Part shown: one piece after another, positions 1 through 5,853 of the stretch
Layout: each line of letters begins with the position of its first letter
Position numbering within the stretch: position 1 is the first letter of the stretch
Assembly: GCA_013696835.1 (NCBI GenBank)
Contig: JACCXV010000138.1
Location: 1 to 11,564 of the forward strand
Length of the DNA: 11,564 bases
DNA from: Gemmatimonadota bacterium
GTDB taxonomy: Bacteria > Gemmatimonadota > Gemmatimonadetes > JACCXV01
Direction: 5' to 3'
The notes under the pieces: generated by a model
Database searches by the model: none
Seen by the model: only the letters and a program-made list of their open reading frames with translations
What the model was told of the DNA's origin: nothing
Translations under genes and position numbers: made by a program

Positions 1-105
1 GAACACCGGCGGCATGAGGAACGTCCACAGCAGCGTCTCGCGCTGCCGCAGGGCGTGCCGCAGGTCGGTGGTGGCCACGAACCGGGCGGCTTGGAGGAGT
101 GACAC
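1..105 (-). CDS. ABC-2 type transporter permease, second subunit (partial, N-terminal 35 residues)
   Basis: Only the first 35 codons are inside the window; the gene runs off the left edge. The reading starts VSLLQAARFV, continues with a basic stretch (DLRHALRQRET), and enters a first membrane segment (LLWTFLMPPVF). A short basic cytoplasmic lead-in followed by a hydrophobic helix with a double proline is typical of ABC-2 permease subunits. It is on the same strand as the ATPase and first permease, 70 bases beyond the end of the latter, so it is probably the second half of a heterodimeric membrane domain. The GTG at 105-103 is chosen as start because it gives the expected N-terminus; a run of G bases directly abuts it, so the Shine-Dalgarno spacing is poor. 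A later GTG at 78-76 is possible. The frame is open upstream of 105 but has no better start. Confidence 0.75.
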   Translation of the reverse strand, partial: MSLLQAARFVATTDLRHALRQRETLLWTFLMPPVF

Positions 106-110
106 CCCCC

Positions 111-136
111 CTACAGGCCGCGAGACCGCGGCGTAG
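111..136 (-). repeat. Inverted repeat (hairpin) just upstream of the second permease start
   Basis: On the minus strand the sequence reads CTAC-GCCGCG, a four-base GTCT loop, CGCGGC, a two-base CT bulge, then GTAG. This gives a 6 bp GC stem extended by 4 bp past the bulge. It ends 5 bases before the GTG start of the second permease and is followed by a G run, not a U run, so it is not a standard intrinsic terminator. It could reduce or tune translation of the second permease or protect the upstream transcript. Function is inferred only from position. Confidence 0.4.
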
Positions 137-175
137 CCGGCATCTCGTCGAGCTCTTGCATCCGGCGCATGGTTC

Positions 176-1420
176 TCAACCCCCCGTGGCGAAGCCGCTG
201 CGCAGCCGCCTCAGCGCCAGCAGAAAGGCCGCGACGGCGACGGCGAGCACGCCGGCAAACGCCGCCGCGAGCCCGGCGAGATCGGACTGACCGCTGAGGA
301 TGCGGGACAGCTCGTCGAGCGCCCAGCCGTTTGGCGTGCGGCGCCCGATCGCCGCCATCCACCCGGGCATCACATCGAAGGGGAAGAAGCTTCCGCCGGC
401 CATGGCCAGCGGAAACAGCACGGCCGTCGTGAGCACGTCGCCGGCGCGCTCGCTGGTGGCGTGGAGCTGGACGAGGACGAAGAGCGCCAGCATGGCCGTG
501 CCGGCGAACGTGATCCAGAGCACCGCAAGGGCGACCCCGCGCAGGTCGAGCCCGAAGAGGAATCGTCCCGCCAGCAGCGCGGCAACTCCGACGACCGCGA
601 GCAGAACCGCCCCCGCGAGGAGCTTGCCACCCAGGAACTCGCCTAGACCGCGCGGGCTCACGACCGCCCGCCGCAGCGTTCCCTGCGCCCGCTCGCGCCA
701 CACGTCCTCACTCATGCCGCGCGCCATGAAGAGCAGGGCCAGGAACACCATGCCGGGGAAGAAGAGCTCCGCGAAGCCGCGCTCGGCCCGGGCGTCGGGC
801 TCGGGCTCGGCAGTCTCGAGGCCGATCACCGGTGGAAACAGGTAGGGTTGCACCCGCGCAACGAGCTCGTTGATCGTGACCGCCCCACTCGCGACCGTGG
901 AGTCCGGGTAGGTGGCGGCGCCGGACGGCAGCCCGGCCGTGCTGAAGAGCGCGATTGGCGCCCGCGCCAGCTGCCGGAGGTAGAAGGCCGCCTCCAGCAT
1001 GAGCCCAAGGCTCTCCTCCAGGATGTCCGGCAGGATCTGCTGCGCCGGATTGCGAATCAGCGTGAGCGTGGAGGTTCGCCCGGCGAGCGCGTCGGCACCG
1101 AACCCAGGCGGGATCACCAGCAGCGCCGAGGCGTCACCCGCCTCGATGCGGCGTCTTCCCGCCGGAGCGTCGACCTCCTCGACGCGCGTGAGCTCGCCGA
1201 GCTCGCCCTGCGAGAACGCCCCCACGAGCAGTCCGCTCACCAGGGAGTCGTCACGGTCGGCCACGAGCAGGTGCGCGCTGGGGCCGGAGCCTTCGCTCCC
1301 GAATGCCAGGTCAAGGAGGAGCCCCGTCACCAGAGGGATCGCGACCCACAGCAGGAGCGAGAGCGGGTCCCGGGCGCGACGCCGAAGGTCCTTGACCGCG
1401 CTGGCGAGAAGGAACGGCAC
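176..1420 (-). CDS. ABC-2 type transporter permease, first subunit
   Basis: A 414-residue integral membrane protein, probably the transmembrane half of an exporter working with the ATPase encoded just before it. A first membrane helix lies near residues 21-40 (LLLWVAIPLVTGLLLDLAF), followed by a large extracytoplasmic domain (about 45-225) and then about five further helices in the C-terminal half, including the segment with FFPGMVFLALLFMARGM. This is the layout of the ABC-2 family with one long N-terminal external loop. GTG at 1420-1418 is chosen: it lies 2 bases after the ATPase stop codon and has GGGAG at 1426-1430. A longer open frame continues upstream to 1807, but it is Arg/Pro/Gly-rich sequence antiparallel in style to a real protein and lies inside the ATPase gene. 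The substrate is unknown; drugs, lipids or polysaccharides are possible for this family. Confidence 0.9.
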   Translation of the reverse strand: MPFLLASAVKDLRRRARDPLSLLLWVAIPLVTGLLLDLAFGSEGSGPSAHLLVADRDDSLVSGLLVGAFSQGELGELTRVEEVDAPAGRRRIEAGDASALLVIPPGFGADALAGRTSTLTLIRNPAQQILPDILEESLGLMLEAAFYLRQLARAPIALFSTAGLPSGAATYPDSTVASGAVTINELVARVQPYLFPPVIGLETAEPEPDARAERGFAELFFPGMVFLALLFMARGMSEDVWRERAQGTLRRAVVSPRGLGEFLGGKLLAGAVLLAVVGVAALLAGRFLFGLDLRGVALAVLWITFAGTAMLALFVLVQLHATSERAGDVLTTAVLFPLAMAGGSFFPFDVMPGWMAAIGRRTPNGWALDELSRILSGQSDLAGLAAAFAGVLAVAVAAFLLALRRLRSGFATGG

Positions 1421-1422
1421 CG

Positions 1423-2355
1423 CTACTCCCGCAGCTGCTTGCCGGTGAGCTTGATGAACAGGCTCTCCAGGCTGGGGCGGGTGAGCGTCGTCTCGCGGAT
1501 CTCGGCGCCGAGCGATGCGAGCGCGGAGAAGAGTGCGGGGAGTCGGCGTGAGCCTTCCTCGACGGAGACCGTGAGGTGGGCGGCGTCCGTGGACACCACC
1601 TCGACGCCGGGCACGGCCGCGGCCAGGCCCGCCGACACAGCCGCGGGATCGAAGCGGCCGGTCAGCCGCACGAGGTCCCGCTCGGCTGTGAGGGTGCGCA
1701 GCTCCTCGAGCGTGCCGCTCGCGATCACCCGGCCGCGGTCCACGATGGCCAGGCGGTCGCACAGGCTCTCCGCCTCCTCCATGTAGTGCGTCGTGTACAG
1801 GACGCACGTCCCGGCCCCCGCCTGCTCCCGCACGAGATCGAGCAGGCGAACCCGGCTCTGCGGATCGACCCCCACGGTGGGCTCGTCGAGGAGCAGCACG
1901 CGCGGCTCGTGCACGATTCCGCAGGCGAAGTTCAGCCTGCGCTTCATGCCCCCGCTGAACCGCTTCACCGGCTCACGGGCGCGATCGCCGAGTCCCGCGA
2001 GCTCGAGCGCGGCGCTCGTCCGCGCGCGCAACCGCCCCCCGCGCAGGCCGTACGCCCGTCCCCAGTACGTGACGTTCTCCTCGGCAGACGCGTCCTCGTA
2101 AACGGCGATCTCCTGGGGCACGACTCCGAGTGCCGACTTGGCCGACCGGGAGTCGCGCATCACGTCGTGGCCGAGAACCCGAATGCGGCCCGCGGTCGGG
2201 CTCAGCAGGCCGCTGATGCAGCCGATCGTCGTTGACTTGCCCGCTCCGTTCGGGCCCAGCAGACCGAAGACCTCGCCGGCGCCGGCGGTGAAGGAGACGT
2301 CGTCCACGGCGACCACGCCGTCGTACTCCTTGCGCAGACTCTCGACCTGGATCAT
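1423..2355 (-). CDS. ABC transporter ATP-binding protein (ABC-2 exporter type)
   Basis: A 310-residue cytoplasmic ATPase that powers the adjacent permeases. Motifs are all present: Walker A GPNGAGKS (residues 34-41), Q-loop Gln81, signature FSGGMKRR (133-140, the usual LSGGQ position, with F and M replacing L and Q), Walker B VLLLDEPT (153-160), and H-loop His190 in TTH. The last 80 or so residues form the extra C-terminal domain common in ATPases of the CcmA/NatA/DrrA-like branch of drug and lipid exporters. ATG at 2355 is chosen because the family begins with a strand like MIQVESLRKEYDG. The frame stays open to 2532, but those residues are Arg/Pro-rich and unlike the family. No clear Shine-Dalgarno is visible before this ATG, so a short or leaderless message is possible. 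It is the first gene of the ATPase-permease-permease operon. Confidence 0.95.
   Translation of the reverse strand: MIQVESLRKEYDGVVAVDDVSFTAGAGEVFGLLGPNGAGKSTTIGCISGLLSPTAGRIRVLGHDVMRDSRSAKSALGVVPQEIAVYEDASAEENVTYWGRAYGLRGGRLRARTSAALELAGLGDRAREPVKRFSGGMKRRLNFACGIVHEPRVLLLDEPTVGVDPQSRVRLLDLVREQAGAGTCVLYTTHYMEEAESLCDRLAIVDRGRVIASGTLEELRTLTAERDLVRLTGRFDPAAVSAGLAAAVPGVEVVSTDAAHLTVSVEEGSRRLPALFSALASLGAEIRETTLTRPSLESLFIKLTGKQLRE
1426..1430 (-). promoter_or_regulatory. Shine-Dalgarno site for the first ABC-2 permease
   Basis: GGGAG lies 5 bases upstream of the GTG start at 1420 and abuts the ATPase stop codon (TAG, 1425-1423), being part of its last codons. It decides the permease start and suggests translational coupling between ATPase and permease. 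Confidence 0.6.
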
Positions 2356-2467
2356 GGAGTGGCGGGGACGCGGGCGCGGGGCCAGCTGGCTCGCACGGGC
2401 CGGCTGGAGTCGCACGAAGGGGGCACTCCGGGCGGGCAGGACGGGCCAGGCGGGTATCCTGCGGCTC

Positions 2468-2486
2468 TGTGGATAGCTGTGGACAA
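2468..2486 (-). promoter_or_regulatory. Two tandem DnaA-box-like sites
   Basis: Read on the minus strand, TTGTCCACA (2486-2478) is followed by one base and CTATCCACA (2476-2468). The first equals the DnaA box preferred in high-GC actinobacteria and differs by one base from the E. coli consensus TTATCCACA; the second also differs from that consensus by one base. They are direct repeats with starts exactly 10 bp apart, one helical turn, so two DnaA molecules could sit on the same face. The gene context is the conserved origin-proximal cluster. They could belong to an origin or to a DnaA-regulated promoter of the ABC operon. Binding itself is inferred. Confidence 0.5.
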
Positions 2487-2557
2487 GGTGGGTGGGCCGT
2501 CCGGCCTTTTGGCCGAAGCCGCACGCCGGCAAGACGTTAGGGGAACTCTGGCGGCGC

Positions 2558-2592
2558 GTTACAACATTCTAACTGTTCACAGTTTCATTCTT
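2558..2592. promoter_or_regulatory. AT-rich patch, possible unwinding element or promoter
   Basis: By hand count 11 of 35 bases are G or C (about 31%) in a segment where the flanks are well above 60%. On the minus strand it contains TAGAAT, a fair -10 match oriented toward the ABC operon about 215 bases away, but no -35 hexamer at proper spacing. It lies about 70 bp from the DnaA-box pair, an arrangement compatible with an origin unwinding element. Either reading is inference from composition and position. Confidence 0.3.
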
Positions 2593-2641
2593 GGACAGGA
2601 GCCGTTGGCAGCTTGTTCAACGCTGGCCGGCGGCACCCTCG

Positions 2642-3313
2642 TCAGGAGGAGCCGCCTCCCGCCCCCGGCCTGCCGGCCGAAGCCGAGAGGACGCTCCCGG
2701 GCGCCGTCGCCGAGGCGCCAGGGGCCGGCACTGCGGCCTGTCGTCTGGCCCCGCTGTCGCTCAGGAGCTCGAGCAGCCCGTCGCGGTCCTTCGGTGAGGA
2801 ACCCACTCGGCCAGGCTCCCCAGCCTTGCCCGTGCCCGCGGAGGCCGCGTCGTCCATCTGGCAGCTGCCCTGAAAGAACACTCCCTCCTCCACGATCAGG
2901 GTACGCGTGCGCACGTCGCCTTCGAAGCGGCAGCCACGCTGCAGCTCGACGACGCCGGTCGCCTCGATCGTGCCGCGCAGCGTACCACACACCACCACGT
3001 CGCGCGCTTTGACCTCCCCCGAGAACTCGCCGGGCTTGCCGACGACGAGCGTCTCGCCCACCTCGACGGCGCCCTGGTACATCCCGTCCACACGCAGGGT
3101 GCCCTCGATGCGCGTGGTACCCTCGAAGCGGGACCCCTGTCCGATCAACGAGTTCACCGCCCCACTCGACGACGCAGGTTCGGCCGACCCGACGGACCGG
3201 CCGGAGGCACCCGCCACGCTGGACACGCCGGACTCCTGCTTCACCATCTCGCGGTCTCCTGTTTCGAGGGGCGGAGCCTCCGCCCGGTCCTGGCGCTGCG
3301 AGAAGAAGGCCAT
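2642..3313 (-). CDS. Bactofilin (polymer-forming cytoskeletal protein)
   Basis: A 223-residue protein with the bactofilin core (residues about 54-153), recognisable from the repeating turns of a right-handed beta-helix: GSRFEGTTRIEG, LRVDGMYQGAVEVGE, VVGKPGEFSGEVKARDVVV, CGTLRGTIEATG, CRFEGDVRTRTLIVEEG. Bactofilins polymerise without nucleotide and act as scaffolds for cell-wall enzymes or, in Myxococcus, for the chromosome segregation machinery. The N-terminus MAFFSQRQ has a short hydrophobic-then-polar look similar to the membrane-targeting start described for Caulobacter BacA. A disordered Ala/Gly/Ser/Pro-rich tail follows the core (154-223) and is longer than in minimal bactofilins. ATG at 3313 is 11 bases after the peptidase stop, so the two genes are probably co-transcribed; a second ATG at residue 23 is an alternative. 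It is the last gene of the parA-parB-peptidase-bactofilin group. Confidence 0.92.
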   Translation of the reverse strand: MAFFSQRQDRAEAPPLETGDREMVKQESGVSSVAGASGRSVGSAEPASSSGAVNSLIGQGSRFEGTTRIEGTLRVDGMYQGAVEVGETLVVGKPGEFSGEVKARDVVVCGTLRGTIEATGVVELQRGCRFEGDVRTRTLIVEEGVFFQGSCQMDDAASAGTGKAGEPGRVGSSPKDRDGLLELLSDSGARRQAAVPAPGASATAPGSVLSASAGRPGAGGGSS

Positions 3314-3324
3314 GCCGTCACCCG

Positions 3325-4158
3325 CTATCGCTGAAGGTAGGTGCGGGGATCCACCTCCACTCCGTTCCGGCGGATCTCGAAGTGCAGGTGCGGCGCGCTC
3401 GACCTGCCGCTGTTGCCGCTCTGCGCGATGATGTCCCCCTGCCGAACCAGATCCCCGTCCCGCACGAACGCCAGCGCGAGATGGCCGTAGGCGGTCAGCG
3501 TCGACGCGTCGTGCTGGACGAGGACGTACGTGCCGTACACGTCGTCCCGCCCCGCACCCACCACGATGCCGTCCGCCGCGGCGAGCACCGGCGTGTTCGA
3601 CTCCACCGCGATGTCGAGGCCGGTGTGGCCCTCACGCGGGCTGAACTCCTCCGTCACGAACCCTCGCTTCGTGAGCGGCCAGACGCTCGGCACGTGATTC
3701 AGCGAGCGCGCGAGGAGGTCCCGCTCCTCCTTCCCGAGCTTGCGCGGCCGCGAGGGCGAGCTCGCGGCGCCGCGGCCCGTCCGCCGATCGGCGGGATCCC
3801 CGGTGGGGCTGCGGATCCCTGCCATCTCGCGAATCTGGCGGTAGGCTTCCTCGGAAGCCGCCAGATTCTCCGCCAACGCATCGACCTTGCCCCGGACCAC
3901 CCGCAGTCTCGCGTTCTCCGCCTCCAGCCGTCCCGCTTCGGCGGCGGTTACGGCGAGTCTTCCGTACGCGACAAGAAACAACACTGCCCCAAGGGTGGCA
4001 AGAAGTCCGAGTGCCACAGCCCCACGCACCAATGCGTAGGGAATCCGGACGCTGCGAACGCCACCTTCAGTATCCGGTATAATCATGAGAGTCAAGTACT
4101 TGCGCCGATCGTGCAGACGTGGATCGGGCGTACGCGACGCACCTCTGGCAGAATGCAC
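3325..4158 (-). CDS. Membrane-anchored M23 (LytM-type) metallopeptidase
   Basis: A 277-residue predicted peptidoglycan endopeptidase. In order: a cytoplasmic N-terminus of about 40 residues including RRKYLTLMIIPD; one membrane helix (about 41-66, VRGAVALGLLATLGAVLFLV); a coiled-coil-like stretch rich in Glu/Ala/Leu (about 72-112); a low-complexity Arg/Ser/Pro linker; and a C-terminal M23 domain. The zinc and catalytic residues are intact: HxxxD as HTGLD (His178, Asp182), YGHL (His226) and HLHF (His257, His259), so it should be active on periplasmic cell wall rather than a degenerate EnvC/NlpD-type activator. GTG at 4158 is chosen because GAGAGG lies 5 bases upstream; a GTG at 4164 would add two residues and an internal ATG at 4086 would remove 24. 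It starts 9 bases after parB ends and 11 bases before the bactofilin gene, so it probably works with both. Confidence 0.9.
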   Translation of the reverse strand: MHSARGASRTPDPRLHDRRKYLTLMIIPDTEGGVRSVRIPYALVRGAVALGLLATLGAVLFLVAYGRLAVTAAEAGRLEAENARLRVVRGKVDALAENLAASEEAYRQIREMAGIRSPTGDPADRRTGRGAASSPSRPRKLGKEERDLLARSLNHVPSVWPLTKRGFVTEEFSPREGHTGLDIAVESNTPVLAAADGIVVGAGRDDVYGTYVLVQHDASTLTAYGHLALAFVRDGDLVRQGDIIAQSGNSGRSSAPHLHFEIRRNGVEVDPRTYLQR

Positions 4159-4163
4159 GGCCA

Positions 4164-4169
4164 CCTCTC
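4164..4169 (-). promoter_or_regulatory. Shine-Dalgarno site for the M23 peptidase, overlapping the parB stop
   Basis: GAGAGG overlaps the last two bases of the parB TGA stop codon and lies 5 bases before the GTG at 4158. It favours that start over the GTG at 4164, which would have no spacing, and suggests coupling of peptidase translation to parB. Confidence 0.55.
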
Positions 4170-5061
4170 AGTCGGGAGCCGAAAGCAGCATCGCGTTCAG
4201 GCGCTCGAACTCCTCCGACGAGTGGAAGGCGACCTCGATGGTCCCGCCGCCCTTTCGCCTCTGCGTGATGCGTATCCGTGTGCCGAGCGCGCGCTGCAGG
4301 TTCTCCTCCAGAGAGCGGACCCGTGAAACTGCGCCCCGCTGCGATGGCGGCAGGCGCCGGCCCGCGGATGCCCGCGAACGCCGAACGCGTGCCTCCACCT
4401 GGCGAGCCGACAGGCCTCTCGCCACGATCTCGCGGGCCAGCAACACCTGGTCCTCGGCGCTCGGGAGACCGAGCAACGCACGGGCGTGGGTCATCGAGAG
4501 CCGCCGCTCCTCCACGAAGCCCTGAACCTCGGGTGGCAGGTCCAGGAGGCGGAGGGCGTTCGCCACGGTAGAGCGATCCTTGGCGACGCGCTCGGCGATC
4601 TCCGCCTGGGTCAGGTCGAACTCGGCCGCGAGCCGGCGGTAGCCGCGCGCCTCCTCCATCGCGTTCAGATCCTCGCGCTGGAGGTTCTCAACGAGCGCGA
4701 CCTCCACCATCTCGCGGTCGTTCAAGCTCTTCACCAGTGCAGGGATGGTCTCCAGCCCCGCCGCCTGGGCCGCGCGCCAGCGACGCTCGCCGGCCACGAT
4801 CCGGTAGCCGCCGGCCGCATCGGCGGTGACCAGGATCGGCTGCAGCACGCCGCGGGCTCGGATGGATTCGAGCAGTCCTTTGCCGGCTTCATCGTCGAAC
4901 CGCGAGCGCGGCTGCCCCGGATTCGGTGCGCAGCGCGCGACGGGCACCTCCCGCACGCCGATGTTTGGCGGCCCGGCCGCCGACGCGGTCGGGGCCGACG
5001 CCGCATCTCCGAGCAGCGCGCTCAGCCCTTTGCCGAGGCGCCGTCTTCCTGGGTCCGCCAT
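4168..5061 (-). CDS. parB: Chromosome partitioning protein ParB (Spo0J family)
   Basis: A 297-residue CTP-dependent DNA clamp that loads at parS and spreads along DNA near the origin. An N-terminal RRLGKGLSALLGD (7-19) is the conserved segment that stimulates ParA ATPase. The CTP-binding core has GERRWRAA (91-98) and ENLQREDLN (125-133). A helix-turn-helix follows (about 150-173, LTQAEIAERVAKDRSTVANA) for parS recognition. The C-terminal dimerisation part includes LEENLQRALGTRIRI and GTIEVAFHSSEEFERL. Length is usual for chromosomal ParB. ATG at 5061 is chosen because it places the ParA-interacting motif at the N-terminus; it overlaps the 3' end of parA by 40 bases. The frame stays open across much of parA, but that extension is unlike any ParB. 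Confidence 0.97.
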   Translation of the reverse strand: MADPGRRRLGKGLSALLGDAASAPTASAAGPPNIGVREVPVARCAPNPGQPRSRFDDEAGKGLLESIRARGVLQPILVTADAAGGYRIVAGERRWRAAQAAGLETIPALVKSLNDREMVEVALVENLQREDLNAMEEARGYRRLAAEFDLTQAEIAERVAKDRSTVANALRLLDLPPEVQGFVEERRLSMTHARALLGLPSAEDQVLLAREIVARGLSARQVEARVRRSRASAGRRLPPSQRGAVSRVRSLEENLQRALGTRIRITQRRKGGGTIEVAFHSSEEFERLNAMLLSAPD

Positions 5062-5813
5062 GCCTGCATCATTTCCCTGGTGAGGTTCATGTAGGCCTCC
5101 GCGCCGGCCGACTGGGCGTCGTAGAGCAGGATCGGCTTCCCGAAGCCGGGAGCCTCGGAAAGTCTCACGTTCCGTGGAATCGTCGTCCTGTAGACCTTGT
5201 CGCCGAAGTACTCGCGCGCTTCGGCGGCGACCTGCTTGCTGAGGTTCAGGCGCGCATCGGTCATCGTCAGCACGAGCCCCTCGATCTCGAGCTGAGGGTT
5301 CAGGTGGCGCTGGACCTGCCGAACGGTCGCCAGCAGCTGGCTCAGCCCCTCGAGCGCATAGTACTCGCACTGGATCGGCACGAGCACGGATCGCGCTGCG
5401 GCGAGCGTGTTGACCGTGAGCACACCCAGCGAAGGCGGACAGTCTATGAGCACGATCTCGTACTCCCCCGCGACTGGCTCCAGCGCTTCGCGCAGCAGGT
5501 GCTCGCGGGCGGGGACCTCGAGGAGCTCGATCTCCGCGCCGTAGAGGTCGGGATGCGAAGGGACGAGGTCTAGGAACGGCAGGCGCGTTCGCCGCACCGC
5601 ATCGTTCATGGTGGCTCCACCCGTGAGAACGTCGTAGAGAGTGGGGCCGCCCTCGTCCCGCGTCACGCCCAGGCCGCTGGTGGCATTGCCCTGGGGGTCC
5701 ACGTCGACGAGCAGCGTCTTCTTCTCGGCGACTGCCAGGCACGCGCCGACGTTGATGGCGGTCGTGGTCTTGCCCACCCCGCCCTTCTGGTTGGCGATCG
5801 CGATTCTGCGCAT
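5022..5813 (-). CDS. parA: Chromosome partitioning ATPase ParA (Soj family)
   Basis: A 263-residue ATPase that binds DNA non-specifically as an ATP dimer and is driven off by ParB, moving the origin region. The deviant Walker A is KGGVGKTT (residues 10-17, signature Lys10 and Lys15), then VDVDPQGNATSG (36-47), Walker B VLIDCPPS (Asp124), and later the conserved RLSEAPGFGKPI. It has no N-terminal extension, as expected for the small chromosomal type rather than plasmid type Ia. ATG at 5813 gives the family N-terminus MRRIAIANQKGG; a TTG at 5825 would add four residues and sits 2 bases after GGAG, so neither start has ideal spacing. It lies 40 bases after mnmG and overlaps parB by 40 bases, indicating tight co-expression with parB. 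Confidence 0.97.
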   Translation of the reverse strand: MRRIAIANQKGGVGKTTTAINVGACLAVAEKKTLLVDVDPQGNATSGLGVTRDEGGPTLYDVLTGGATMNDAVRRTRLPFLDLVPSHPDLYGAEIELLEVPAREHLLREALEPVAGEYEIVLIDCPPSLGVLTVNTLAAARSVLVPIQCEYYALEGLSQLLATVRQVQRHLNPQLEIEGLVLTMTDARLNLSKQVAAEAREYFGDKVYRTTIPRNVRLSEAPGFGKPILLYDAQSAGAEAYMNLTREMMQAWRTQEDGASAKG

Positions 5814-5853
5814 CCGGGTCAGCAACGCTCCGCGGCAGGATTCGCCGGGACGT

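Larger units (their letters stand above)
2356..2641. other. Non-coding region between the bactofilin gene and the ABC operon
   Basis: This 286-base stretch is the largest gap in the window. It separates the end of the parAB-peptidase-bactofilin operon from the ABC operon and should hold a terminator for the first and a promoter for the second. Visible contents are two DnaA-box-like 9-mers (2468-2486), a small GGCC-TTTT-GGCC hairpin (about 2500-2515) without a T run, and a 35-base AT-rich patch (2558-2592). No convincing coding sequence lies in it; open frames crossing it are composition artefacts. No clear -35/-10 pair or intrinsic terminator was recognised. Confidence 0.7.

Noticed and set aside
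826..842. GATCACCGGTGGAAACA as a second parS site
   Set aside because: Only one half resembles parS; the other half does not match and it lies inside the permease gene.
1421..1807. N-terminal extension of the first permease frame
   Set aside because: It lies inside the ATPase gene, is Arg/Pro/Gly-rich, and a well-placed GTG with a ribosome binding site starts the real permease at 1420.
2500..2515. GGCC-TTTT-GGCC hairpin as a terminator
   Set aside because: Five base-pair stem with the T run in the loop, not after the stem, on either strand.
2356..2532. Upstream extension of the ATPase frame giving a 369-residue protein
   Set aside because: The extra residues are basic and Pro-rich, unlike the family, and cover the DnaA-box-like sites; the ATG at 2355 gives the standard start.
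2600..2641. CGTTG...CAACG inverted repeat after the bactofilin stop as a terminator
   Set aside because: Only a 5 bp stem with a 10-base loop and no T run in the transcribed direction.
4078..4083. Perfect TATAAT on the plus strand within the peptidase gene
   Set aside because: No -35 hexamer at correct spacing and no plus-strand gene downstream; likely chance.
5062..5742. Long upstream extension of the parB frame across parA
   Set aside because: ParB N-terminal motif begins right after the ATG at 5061; the extension resembles out-of-frame parA sequence.
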